DNA of 64,000 nt from Trichomonas tenax. Lineage: Eukaryota; Parabasalia; Trichomonadida; Trichomonadidae. The notes below the pieces were generated by a model. That model had not been told where the DNA came from. It saw only the letters and a program-made list of their open reading frames with translations, and ran no database searches. The stretch is from NCBI GenBank assembly GCA_023091735.1, contig JALKBU010000150.1, forward strand, positions 1 to 64,000. The letters run 5' to 3'. The position numbers and the translations under genes were made by a program. Below are positions 8,415-16,966 of this stretch, piece after piece (the first letter of the stretch is position 1; every line of letters starts with the position of its first letter).

Positions 8415-9839
8415 ATGAATGAGAATAAAGATGGAGCATTTTCTGGAAACTTTGAGAAAGAAATAACAACAATTCGGCGACTTATAAAACACGAAAGGTT
8501 CACTCAAGCAGCGCAACAAGCTTCGCGTCTTCTCTTTTTAGATCCGACACAGAAAAAAGCGTTTTATTACAGAGCAATCGCATACGCGAATATGTGCGAC
8601 ATACACTCAGCTCTGCTCGACATGCAGCGTGTTATGGAGCTGGATCCGTTAAATTCGAAGGCTGCGGCATGGTGCGCTTCATTAAATTTCAATGAAGGTC
8701 TTCTGCTGCAAGAGAAGAAGCAGTACACTGGTGCACTCAAACATTTCAACAGAGCTTCACAATACGATCGACATAATATTAATTCTCGTTTATTCGCAGC
8801 TTTATCGCATATAGCGCTCGGACAGTATCCAGATGCTGTGTCTGGACTTCTTGAGGCCAAGAAAACAATGAATCATCCTTACATTGACGCACTTTTGGCA
8901 AACACATCCCTTCACTTCGACAAACTCGCTGAAGCATATGCTCAGGCTAATGATGCACTCGCGCAAGACCCAGACAACCCAATTGCAAAGAATGTTCTCG
9001 ATCAAATTAAAATTTTCGTTGATAGAAAGACTGCAACTATCGATGAGATGCTTATGAGCGATCATAGAGAGGCTGCTCTTGTCGAAATCAACTCTTTACT
9101 CGAAATCAGACCAGATTTAATTCCAATGCGCGTGCACAAAGCTATGATTATGCGCAGCGCCGGAAATTTAGCGGAAGCTGAGCGTGAGCTCATTGCAATT
9201 CTTGACCAAACTCCAAATGTCGAAGCACAAAGACAATTAGCATTAACTTATAATGATATGGGAATCGGAACATTTATGAGCGGATATCCTCAGGAAGCCA
9301 TTGTATGGTTTGATGCCGCAATGAGAGAGTCCCCAGATGATCCAAACTTCTTCATTAATAAAGGAGATTGCTACAGAGCTGCAGGTGACTTCGAAGGTTC
9401 TCTTGCGAACTACCACAGGGCTGCGGAGTGTGGAGCTTCAGGAGAAGGACTTCAGCAGAGACTGGCGATCACACATTACTCAATTGCAAGAGAGAATCTC
9501 AAGAAAGATAAAACAACGGCCGCTTTATTCGAGCTCAATCAGTCCATCAAAGAATGCGGAGATTTCGCTGATATTTACGTCGTTAGAGCCAAAGTTAAAG
9601 TATCTCTTGGACAATACGAAGAGGCTCTCGAAGACTTAATGACAGCGTTAGAGAAGGACCCGAAGAACGAAGAAGCCAGGAGATTGCTCAATGTTCAGCA
9701 AGAAGAAGTCAAAAAGAAGAAAGCAAAACCTAAACCTAAATATAAGACACCAGAAGTCCAATTATTCAATATTGAAGACCTCAGAAGCAAGCCATTCGAC
9801 TACCTCACTGGCACAAAGAGATTACCCAGGAAGAAATAA
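8415..9839 (+). CDS. Tetratricopeptide-repeat (TPR) protein
   Basis: 474 residues from ATG 8415. The frame is open from 8343, but the initiator at 8390-8399 puts the mRNA start after those upstream ATGs. TPR-type helical pairs run from about residue 15 to 420, seen as repeated A..YY-R-A..DP and EAL.D...ALEKDP patterns. The C-terminus is basic and flexible (KKKKAKPKPKYK) and ends GTKRLPRKK. There are no signal peptide or membrane segments. TPR scaffolds of this size include ciliary proteins (TTC families) and co-chaperones; there is no J domain, so DNAJC3 is excluded. The exact partner is unknown. The stop TAAA overlaps the UAAA-type poly(A) signal used by trichomonads. Confidence 0.85.
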   Translation: MNENKDGAFSGNFEKEITTIRRLIKHERFTQAAQQASRLLFLDPTQKKAFYYRAIAYANMCDIHSALLDMQRVMELDPLNSKAAAWCASLNFNEGLLLQEKKQYTGALKHFNRASQYDRHNINSRLFAALSHIALGQYPDAVSGLLEAKKTMNHPYIDALLANTSLHFDKLAEAYAQANDALAQDPDNPIAKNVLDQIKIFVDRKTATIDEMLMSDHREAALVEINSLLEIRPDLIPMRVHKAMIMRSAGNLAEAERELIAILDQTPNVEAQRQLALTYNDMGIGTFMSGYPQEAIVWFDAAMRESPDDPNFFINKGDCYRAAGDFEGSLANYHRAAECGASGEGLQQRLAITHYSIARENLKKDKTTAALFELNQSIKECGDFADIYVVRAKVKVSLGQYEEALEDLMTALEKDPKNEEARRLLNVQQEEVKKKKAKPKPKYKTPEVQLFNIEDLRSKPFDYLTGTKRLPRKK

Positions 9840-10420
9840 AATGTTTGTATTTATTTTTATTCATTCATTCTTTCAAGGCAAAGTCTCCATGGCATGGCCT
9901 ATGATAGAACTGTGCTTGAAAAAGTTCTGCCAAAATTCAAGCCATACCAATTTATTGAACGATTGCATCATATATAAGGTTATTTCTCGGAGCATAAAAG
10001 TTTAAAATATCTTTATGCTCTATTGTGTAAAAGATCAATGCGCGGCAGAATTCCATTAACTACTAAATGAAGATATGGAATGAATAAGTTTGAAGTTCAC
10101 ACTCATATAATATGAGCGAAAGCCTTTTATGCAAATTTGAGGTTCTCTTTATGTTATTCAAAATTTTTTTTTGTTTGTTTGCCAAACATGAAGAAATAGA
10201 TTCGAGAACTTTTCAAGCATATCAATGCATTGCAGCACTCGATGCTGTGCTTCACTTTTGTTTGGATGAATTTTAATTTCCCATCTTTTGTCATTTTTGA
10301 AATTTTGTTTGCCAATAAATATAGATCTGCATGCTGATTACTTTTCCATTAAAAAGTATTGAATGAGTATATCACTGGAAAATTTTAGACGTCACCTTTT
10401 TAAGAATACCATTATTTTCG
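9840..10420. other. Intergenic spacer
   Basis: AT-rich. The TCACCTTTT initiator of the next gene is at its right edge. A 104-codon frame overlapping the end of the TPR gene is a frame shadow. Nothing else is supported. Confidence 0.5.
10392..10400 (+). promoter_or_regulatory. Initiator-like TCACCTTTT
   Basis: GTCACCTTTT, with A at 10394, is 27 bases before ATG 10421, the same spacing as the chromodomain and CFAP20 genes. The extra C is a deviation. Confidence 0.5.
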
Positions 10421-10675
10421 ATGTCTGGAAAGAAGTTTGGAATGCTTTCAGGAGGTAAAAGGCCGAAAATTGGACATAAGGGCAGCACGAGCAGGTCAAA
10501 GGCAAGTGCCCCGAAAGACGAATTCAAGTTCAATCTGTCAGAATTTAGCACAATGTTTTGGAAAGCAGTCTATCAAAGTGTAGAGAGCGAGGATCCCAAT
10601 GATAGCGTGTATTCATCATGCTACATTGAAGAAGAGAGAGAAATTCTTAACGAATGCAACGTCGTCGATTTCTAA
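10421..10675 (+). CDS. Small hypothetical protein
   Basis: 84 residues. The N-terminal 30 are basic and Ser/Gly-rich (MSGKKFGMLSGGKRPK..). The remainder is acidic and helical (FNLSEFSTMFWKAVYQSV.. EEEREILNECN). No family recognised. Codon use resembles neighbouring genes, and an initiator lies at the usual distance upstream, which is the main reason to call it real. Confidence 0.6.
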   Translation: MSGKKFGMLSGGKRPKIGHKGSTSRSKASAPKDEFKFNLSEFSTMFWKAVYQSVESEDPNDSVYSSCYIEEEREILNECNVVDF

Positions 10676-11042
10676 TTCTTATTTGTATTTTCATACGTTG
10701 GCAGCCTGTATTTACCATTAAAATTATCATCATTTTTCGTATAATTTTTTGGTCTTTGCGCATCAACCATAATCATTGAGTATATATTTAGATGCAATTC
10801 TACATTGCCTATATATGCTTAAAGCAATAATAATTAATTTTATATACATTTGCTATACTATAACAATCATATTGTGGTGTCTATGTTCAGTTTATGTTTT
10901 GATTATACCAATTTTCAAATTCCATATTTTTTCATATTCACATGATATTACAAATTCATATTAAGCTTGGCCAAAAATGATGATACGTGAGCTTAATATA
11001 GGAACAGAGATGAATTGCAAAATAAGGTTATTTAATATATTT
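10676..11042. other. Intergenic spacer
   Basis: AT-rich. A 62-codon Ile/Tyr-rich frame at 10776-10964 looks like chance. The CFAP20 initiator is at the right edge. Confidence 0.5.
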
Positions 11043-11052
11043 TGTCACTTTT
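11043..11052 (+). promoter_or_regulatory. Initiator (Inr) of the CFAP20 gene
   Basis: TGTCACTTTT, with A+1 at 11047, is 27 bases before the ATG. It is an exact match to the commonest initiator word in this window. Confidence 0.8.
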
Positions 11053-11073
11053 CGATCCGTTAATAAGTTAGAG

Positions 11074-11655
11074 ATGGATTCTACTACTGAAGTTGAATAC
11101 AAGAACATTTTCTCATCTATTGGTCCAAAGCCGCTCGCGGACTGGGACATTAACGTTGAGAACGGATACATGAAGCGTTTAACAGATCCTGAAATTCGAA
11201 CACAAGTTCTCGAAATTTCTGGCGCTAACGCACAAAGAAACTTCATAACAATGCCTCGCGAACAAAACGATAAACTTGGTATAAATCTTCCGATTTTATC
11301 ACTCGTTGCAAAATATCTTCAAAAGTTTTTCTACATAGATGTTCTAGTTTTAGATGACACAAAGACGAAACGATTGTTCAGAATATCAAATACAGATATG
11401 AAAGCTCACGTACAACAAACAACAACAAAAATCCCAATGAAATTAGTTCCTGGATGGAACAACGTGACATTTGATATATCAGACTTCATTAGAAGCGCTT
11501 ATGGCACTAATTATGTCGAGACACTTAGAATAACAATATACGCAAATTGTAGAATTAGACGTGCTTATTTCAGCAATAAAGTCCTTAACGAAGACGATAT
11601 CCCATCTCAATACCGTATTGTACCTGTTGAAAATTATGCCCCTGAAGAGCAATAA
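11074..11655 (+). CDS. CFAP20: CFAP20 (Bug22/GTL3), ciliary microtubule protein
   Basis: 193 residues, the family's usual length, and collinear over its whole length with CFAP20. Recognisable blocks are SIGPKPLADWD (residues 15-25), GYMKRLTDPEI, VLEISG, NLPIL-type and KYLQKFF, VLDDTKTKRLFRISN, MPREQ/IPMKLVPGWNN, DFIRSAYGTNYVETLRITI, YANCRIRRAYFS and EDDIPSQYRI. CFAP20 is an inner-junction component of axonemal doublet microtubules and is needed for normal flagellar waveform; it can also occur at centrioles. Trichomonads have several flagella, so the role fits. Nothing is missing. The first 14 residues are divergent. Confidence 0.95.
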   Translation: MDSTTEVEYKNIFSSIGPKPLADWDINVENGYMKRLTDPEIRTQVLEISGANAQRNFITMPREQNDKLGINLPILSLVAKYLQKFFYIDVLVLDDTKTKRLFRISNTDMKAHVQQTTTKIPMKLVPGWNNVTFDISDFIRSAYGTNYVETLRITIYANCRIRRAYFSNKVLNEDDIPSQYRIVPVENYAPEEQ

Positions 11656-12199
11656 TTTTTTAAAAATTGTATTAAACAATCGAATTAAAATCTGTAAATA
11701 CGTTAATTGTTGTTCAATCTCTTCTCTAATTGTTATATATTCGAAACGGTTTTTTGATATTTCATTTCATCAGCATATTAAACCGAATTCATTATGAACT
11801 ACATGATGTATGCTCAAAGTTTAGCTAGATCAGACATTAAATGAAAAACTTCATTGAATATGAATTCATGAAGTTTAAATATTACATATTACCCAATGCT
11901 ACAGCTTCTTTATATTACATATTGATATAAAACATATTTGATATTTTTTAATTTTATTTAATATCGACTCCTTGCATCTGCTGTGAGACTACACGCTTTG
12001 TATTCTATTTCAAATATGAATTTTGTAAGCATGGAAAAGAATTTAAAAATGTGATTTTGATAAAAAGTAGAATTCATAGTTTCATATTACGGTATATTGT
12101 TTCAAAATCAATGTTGTATTTAACGTAAAAGTCTTAGAGGTGGAAAATGTGTTTTAATGATGACTTTGAAGATTAAGAATAATTATGACACTTTTGCAC
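11656..12199. other. Intergenic spacer
   Basis: Very AT-rich with no supported gene. Contains repeated TTACATATT words near 11883-11930. Confidence 0.5.
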
Positions 12200-12209
12200 C
12201 GTCACTTTT
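12200..12209 (+). promoter_or_regulatory. Initiator (Inr) that sets the start of the next gene
   Basis: CGTCACTTTT, with A+1 at 12204, lies between ATG 12185 and ATG 12215. Transcripts would therefore lack the first ATG and begin translation at 12215 after an 11-base leader. Confidence 0.75.
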
Positions 12210-12214
12210 ATTTC

Positions 12215-13021
12215 ATGAAAGAAACTCGAAGTGGTCAAATCTCTTCAGGCTCTCTTTCTGAGTCAATACAGTATATGACTGACTGGAAGCGCCGTAGGTA
12301 TGGAATATCTTCAGCCAAACCATTTGGTCAAAAACTTTCGAGAGCAGTACAAATTGTTTTGAAAAACAAATTGACTTTTTCAATTCTTCTTTTTGGCTAT
12401 TTGGCTCTTCAAACACTCGGAAATTCTGCACTTTTATACGCAAAATGGAGCATCAACAAAGACGTTCCAAACAATAATTTTCTTGTTTTAGTTCAAATAA
12501 CAGCAAGTGTACCAATGCGTATCCTCCATGCTCTACTCAACATGATGGTGTTATATGTCGTTATGTGCTCTATTAAAAGAAGAGGACATGAGCTTATTTT
12601 AGCAGATATAATATCTCTCAAAGATATCATTTCATTTAAGCTGATTTTAGTCTGTATAGTATATGATATTATCCTCTCATCACCTCTTTCTGTCGCACAA
12701 GCTTTAGTTCACAAAGATATCGTATTATCTCTGATTTACATTGCTTTTGGATTCTTTTTGAACTGGCTTTTCGGTTTAGCCATATTTTTGGGCATAGAAG
12801 ATCAAGAAATCCCAACAATTACAGTTTTTATTTGGAGCGCAGCTGCGGCTTTATCAGGATCGACGTTTTCTTCGATCGCGACAACTTCGCTGTTCTCATT
12901 AATTGCTTCACCGCTTATTTTATTAACACCATTACTTTTAGTTTTGCAAGTTCTTACCTTTTACGAGACATTCGGTTTCTTCTCTCCTGGCGAAGTTCAT
13001 TTGGCCACAGAAGGAAACTAA
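12215..13021 (+). CDS. Multi-pass membrane protein, unknown
   Basis: 268 residues from ATG 12215; an in-frame ATG at 12185 lies before the initiator and is rejected. The N-terminal 50 residues are polar and basic (cytosolic). About six hydrophobic segments follow, near residues 54-76, 87-118 (probably two helices or a re-entrant pair), 141-158, 168-193, 200-218 and 228-250. There are no ATP-binding or transporter signature motifs that I recognise. Hydrophobic spacing suggests an organelle or plasma-membrane protein. Conserved-looking charged residues (KRRGHE, GIEDQE) sit in loops. Confidence 0.8.
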   Translation: MKETRSGQISSGSLSESIQYMTDWKRRRYGISSAKPFGQKLSRAVQIVLKNKLTFSILLFGYLALQTLGNSALLYAKWSINKDVPNNNFLVLVQITASVPMRILHALLNMMVLYVVMCSIKRRGHELILADIISLKDIISFKLILVCIVYDIILSSPLSVAQALVHKDIVLSLIYIAFGFFLNWLFGLAIFLGIEDQEIPTITVFIWSAAAALSGSTFSSIATTSLFSLIASPLILLTPLLLVLQVLTFYETFGFFSPGEVHLATEGN

Positions 13022-13377
13022 GTTTGTTTGTTTGAATATAGAGTAAATTTTTATTTTCAATATAAATATATTTATCAATACCAAGCAAAAATATATCACA
13101 GTTTGATTTTATCATTAGAAATCTATGATACCTTCAGATATATGGTTATGATAATGCTATAAATAATTTTGAAATCAATATTTCTAAAATATAATGAATT
13201 TGTAGCAAAAATTTAAGTAATTTTCGAAGAGTGAAAATGAATCATTATGATGAAATGGACAAATGCCAATAATTTTTTTTCAAAATTCTGAATTTCAATA
13301 ATTGAAGCTTTAACAATGATGTGCAATATATTCATTTGAAGTAAATCAAAATTTTAGTTGCCCAATTATGTTAATGA
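13022..13377. other. Intergenic spacer
   Basis: AT-rich with nothing supported except the initiator of the next gene at its right edge. Confidence 0.5.
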
Positions 13378-13386
13378 TCATTTTTT
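13378..13386 (+). promoter_or_regulatory. Initiator TCATTTTTT
   Basis: A+1 at 13380 is 10 bases before ATG 13390. It is the TCAT form of the motif. Confidence 0.65.
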
Positions 13387-13389
13387 ATA

Positions 13390-14472
13390 ATGGACGAAGA
13401 TAAATTTATCCGCAATTTTATATACATCATAATAATTTGTTTGCCTTTCGTCGAATTCAAAATTAAGAGGGTAGCTACATCTCATTTGCCTTGGAAGAGC
13501 GAAATAACAGAATTCAATTTTCATGCGAACAAAACAAACAAGAAATACATACATTTCTATTCAGAGAACATCAAATACGACACCATTACATCGAAAATTG
13601 CCGATATTAGTCTTCCAGCTGCTTGCATTTATACAATATTCGAATCTTGTCAATCATCAGGCGCCCAATCAGATGGCTTCCCCAATTTTTACCCCTACAC
13701 GAAGAAAAGATGGGTTCTTTCACCATCTCTTACTCTCGAATATTCAGTTTGTGGTCAGATAACAATTGAGAATAACTACACAATCAGAGGCCAAATACCA
13801 TATAATCCTGAAACGAATTACGCTGAAGTAAGTACTCAAGATGATCTAGATATTGATTTTAATTATAATTATCACATTGATAACTATTATTATAGAAGAC
13901 TGGATCCAGCAGAAGATGAGAAAACTTTTAAAGAGAGAAAGTCTCTATTTTCATATTTCATGCTGCAAAAAGATTTAATTTATGTCTTTATGACGTTTTT
14001 CAATCGAATTTATGGTGAGAACAGTGATCCAGTACATGGAAGCAAAGCAAAATCAATAATAGAAAATTGCAATGTCGGTGATCTTCGTTACAAAATATTA
14101 GTTTTGAATAGTTCTTCGATTTCTGGCCTTGTTTACAAAGACGGATCAGTATTTTCGATGCGTCCTGCTGGTGTCATTACTGATGGATATAAAACTATTC
14201 ACCATTTCTATAATATCAATTCAGCATTAAAAGTTACAAATACATTGAGGATGGTCATTTTCTTATTTGTTTGTGTGCTACTTTTCCAGAGGTTCGACCA
14301 AGAGCGCATTATACATCATGTGATTAACCTATCATTTTTGCTTTATAATATTAAGTCTTGTTTATTAAGTGGTCCAATTTGCAATTTCAAGTTAGCAATT
14401 ATCTTGGATTTGTTTGTAGGATTGATTATTGTTCCCATGAAGCTCAATCCATATTTCCAACATAATCAATAA
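13390..14472 (+). CDS. Membrane protein with large lumenal domain, TMEM43-like topology
   Basis: 360 residues. One hydrophobic segment lies at residues 9-22, then a polar domain of about 260 residues with Asn-glycosylation sequons (NKT 47, NYT 129, NSS 240) and several cysteines. Three C-terminal hydrophobic segments lie near 286-300, 311-325 and 333-350. This one-plus-three layout with a long lumenal loop is that of TMEM43/LUMA proteins of the ER and nuclear envelope. I base that on topology and length only, since I cannot align sequence motifs. Residues 147-190 are Asp/Tyr-rich low complexity. Confidence 0.75.
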   Translation: MDEDKFIRNFIYIIIICLPFVEFKIKRVATSHLPWKSEITEFNFHANKTNKKYIHFYSENIKYDTITSKIADISLPAACIYTIFESCQSSGAQSDGFPNFYPYTKKRWVLSPSLTLEYSVCGQITIENNYTIRGQIPYNPETNYAEVSTQDDLDIDFNYNYHIDNYYYRRLDPAEDEKTFKERKSLFSYFMLQKDLIYVFMTFFNRIYGENSDPVHGSKAKSIIENCNVGDLRYKILVLNSSSISGLVYKDGSVFSMRPAGVITDGYKTIHHFYNINSALKVTNTLRMVIFLFVCVLLFQRFDQERIIHHVINLSFLLYNIKSCLLSGPICNFKLAIILDLFVGLIIVPMKLNPYFQHNQ

Positions 14473-15220
14473 TTAATTTACTGTTTTTTATTTGTTTACA
14501 TAAAGTATTTTTATATATTATTGTATCAAAATTGCTCTATACATATCTAACCCCACAAAGTTCACTCGAAAGGTGAAAAAGTTACATAAAATCTTGAATC
14601 CTTGATTTGTACATCAATTCATACATTTGAGCTGGAGCTTATATCAGTGGTGCTATTCTATCTAGCAGATAAACTAAATTATAAAATTTTCAAAATATTA
14701 TTTTCCTTTTAAACATTCACAATAAGAATACCTGGATATCTGATGATATAGAATATAAATCCAAATGGATAATCCATCATTGCAATCATATCGACATGCC
14801 AAGAACAATTAATAGGATTATGGCTGATGGGAAGAATCACATCGTCATTTATAGTGATAAGCATTCTAAATATACCTTAAATAATGCTTTTACTAAAAGA
14901 AATAAAATTGAATATGAAAATCTAATCAGAAATAACATAATCTCAGTATCACATATGTCCGGATACATGAAGCCAAGTACGCTACAACTCACTCTTTCAT
15001 GCTTTAGACGCTAATTCAATAGCCTCAAAATGTCATCACGGGTTGATTCAAATTGAAGCATATGCACAGACAACTCTTGGCCTATAACATCGAAACGTAT
15101 TGTTGCTGTAGCTGTAATTAATCACATTTCAGATGTCACAAAATAGATAAGCAGAAACATAAGTTAAGGATAGAAAATATTTATTATGCAGACACTAATA
15201 TAAACAATCAAACAGTAATC
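14473..15220. other. Intergenic spacer
   Basis: Convergent flank. A 72-codon frame at 14796-15014 has no recognisable motif or initiator and is not called. Otherwise AT-rich. Confidence 0.5.
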
Positions 15221-15715
15221 TTAAAGAGAAATGTCAAAATCGATTCCATCAAAATTGAATGCGTCCAATCTGTCATCAAAACATACAATATCATGCTCTA
15301 TTGGTACATCTGTTGTCTCTGGTTCCATATCAAAGTGATCGGAGACAAATGCTGGCTCTGAAAGGTGTTTTGTATGTTCTCTCTCTTCTTGTCTTTTGAG
15401 TAGTGCGAACCTACTCTTGATGTTAATGTCTGTGCGACCAGGGAACTCCTTGGCGATAAGGGACCACTTTCGGCCAATTGATTTTACCAAATCGGTCAAT
15501 TTGGCATCCTCATCCTTTGTCCAAGGGTTGATGTCGAGGTAAGTGGCAAGATAGTTTTTATATCTATCTCTGCACTGTCTTTGGTTCCTTGTTCCCATGA
15601 ACTCAGACATTTTCTTCCAATTAGCAGGGCCTAGCATCTGTACGAAGATCTTCAGCTTCTCATCCTCTGCTGGCGTGAACTTATCCTTTGGATGTGGCTT
15701 GCCTACTGGAGACAT
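15221..15715 (-). CDS. Two-repeat Myb-like DNA-binding protein
   Basis: 164 residues. The first Myb repeat spans about 10-56 (KFTPAEDEKLKIFVQMLGPANWKKMSEFM, RQCRDRYKNYL). The second spans about 60-110 (PWTKDEDAKLTDLVKSIGRKWSLIAKEF, NIKSRFALL). Both have the spaced aromatic core, with a Phe in place of the first Trp (KFTPAED). The C-terminal 55 residues are acidic, ending DFDISL, and may be a regulatory tail. Small R2R3-type Myb factors are numerous in trichomonads, and some control iron-responsive and adhesin genes. Expected role: nuclear transcription factor; its target is unknown. Confidence 0.9.
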   Translation of the reverse strand: MSPVGKPHPKDKFTPAEDEKLKIFVQMLGPANWKKMSEFMGTRNQRQCRDRYKNYLATYLDINPWTKDEDAKLTDLVKSIGRKWSLIAKEFPGRTDINIKSRFALLKRQEEREHTKHLSEPAFVSDHFDMEPETTDVPIEHDIVCFDDRLDAFNFDGIDFDISL

Positions 15716-15720
15716 TCTAG

Positions 15721-15728
15721 AAAAATGA
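15721..15728 (-). promoter_or_regulatory. Initiator TCATTTTT of the Myb gene
   Basis: Minus-strand TCATTTTT, with A+1 at 15726, is 11 bases before the ATG. Confidence 0.65.
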
Positions 15729-15920
15729 TATAAATAAACAACGACCTAAACAGTTCTCAATTTATTTCTCCCTGAAATATCGCTTCATATCTTTATGTAA
15801 ACAGATTTGCATGACCCAGAAAATGATATTTTAGTGTCTTGGGCCAAAAAATTCATTGAGAGAGCTGTGAATTTTTGTATGAGAACTATCAAAATGTCTC
15901 CACTTTTTTTCTCGTCGACC

Positions 15921-16556
15921 TTTTTGAGTTTTGCGATTTTTAACGAGTAAACCCCCTTCCTGGACGAATCTGATGAAACATTTACGTGCTTTTTGTAGGT
16001 TCTGATTCTAGTGGTGCAATCTGTTCCATGATCTTAGCAAGGTATTAGTTAATCATGATATGATTACAAACAGAAACCCATTACAAATCATTAATGGGCT
16101 TCTTTTATAAATCTCTTTGATGATTATAACAAATACATCTCACTATTATAGCGTTCGCTCGCTTATTTTTGCAAGAGTTCCGGTAGAAAAATCAAAAAAA
16201 ATAGAAAAGAAAAAATACGCTACGCGCGGGAGTCAAACGGCATTCCTTTGCCCATACGTCGAGCATGCCTAAAGTTATACTACCTCAAGTTCACACAAAA
16301 TTTGCTCATTGGTAACATTACATATCACATTTTCGACTTTACATGACAAATATCAGATAATAGGTGTCAAAAATAGTGGCTTTCGATATTTTACATGTCG
16401 AAATTCGATGAAATCTCATTGAGGCATGGAGACCCGCAAGTTAAATAGACAAGCAAATGCTATAAATATACTCAGCACCCCTGAAAAGCACGTAAATGTC
16501 TTCTCACTTTAGCTTGATAGGGGAGTTTACTCGTTAAAAATCGCAAAACTCAAAAA
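15921..16556. mobile_element. Inverted-repeat element with tRNA-like core
   Basis: Two 73-base arms face each other: 15921-15993 and 16484-16556. Within each arm, a 32-base outer block and a 16-base inner block (ACATTTACGTGCTTTT) are perfect complements, separated in both arms by the same 25-base less-conserved gap. Weaker similarity continues outside. The 490-base centre has no reading frame but holds a tRNA-like segment. This looks like a small non-autonomous element. No target-site duplication was recognised, so the true ends are uncertain. Confidence 0.65.
16217..16285 (-). ncRNA. tRNA-like relic inside the inverted-repeat element
   Basis: On the minus strand the segment reads as A-box-like TAGTATAACTTTAGG, then a CATG/TATG stem with a CTCGACG loop, a GGCA..TGCC variable-arm-like stem, and B-box-like GTTTGACTCCC. 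It is followed by T-rich runs (16193-16215). Acceptor and T stems do not pair properly, so it is not a functional tRNA by eye. Confidence 0.3.
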
Positions 16557-16932
16557 AGTCAACGGGGAAAAAAATTCAAAGTTATCAAAATATCAAAAAT
16601 TTGTATAAGATTTTGTATTTTTGAACAGAGTTACGGAAAAGAATATATTCACTAACGAAACATTTTGGATGCATATTCGAAGAATTTCGCAAATATATTT
16701 TTCTGTTTATCACTTCATTTTGAAATAATTAAATCCGCGTCAGTTTTGATAATACAATATTCATCGAAAAAACAGCACACTGTAAATTTTTAAATTGCCC
16801 TTCTTTCTTGAAAACATAAAATTGGGGATGATCGTGAATATATTATATAGATCTCTTCGAGTGTAGCACAACACCTAAGTCTGGAACAGATTTTTATTTA
16901 TAGATTTTTGAAAAGTGTCAAAAGAGGAGAAG

Positions 16933-16966
16933 ACAAACTATACCAAAAATTTTTGGTATAGTTTGT
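16933..16966. repeat. Perfect 34-bp palindrome
   Basis: ACAAACTATACCAAAAA is followed directly by its exact reverse complement with no spacer. It can extrude a cruciform. It lies in gene-free DNA. Confidence 0.9.

Noticed and set aside
10776..10964. 62-codon hydrophobic plus-strand frame
   Set aside because: AT-rich DNA gives Ile/Tyr/Leu-rich chance frames; no initiator.
14796..15014. 72-codon frame between convergent genes
   Set aside because: Polar composition is plausible, but nothing else supports it.
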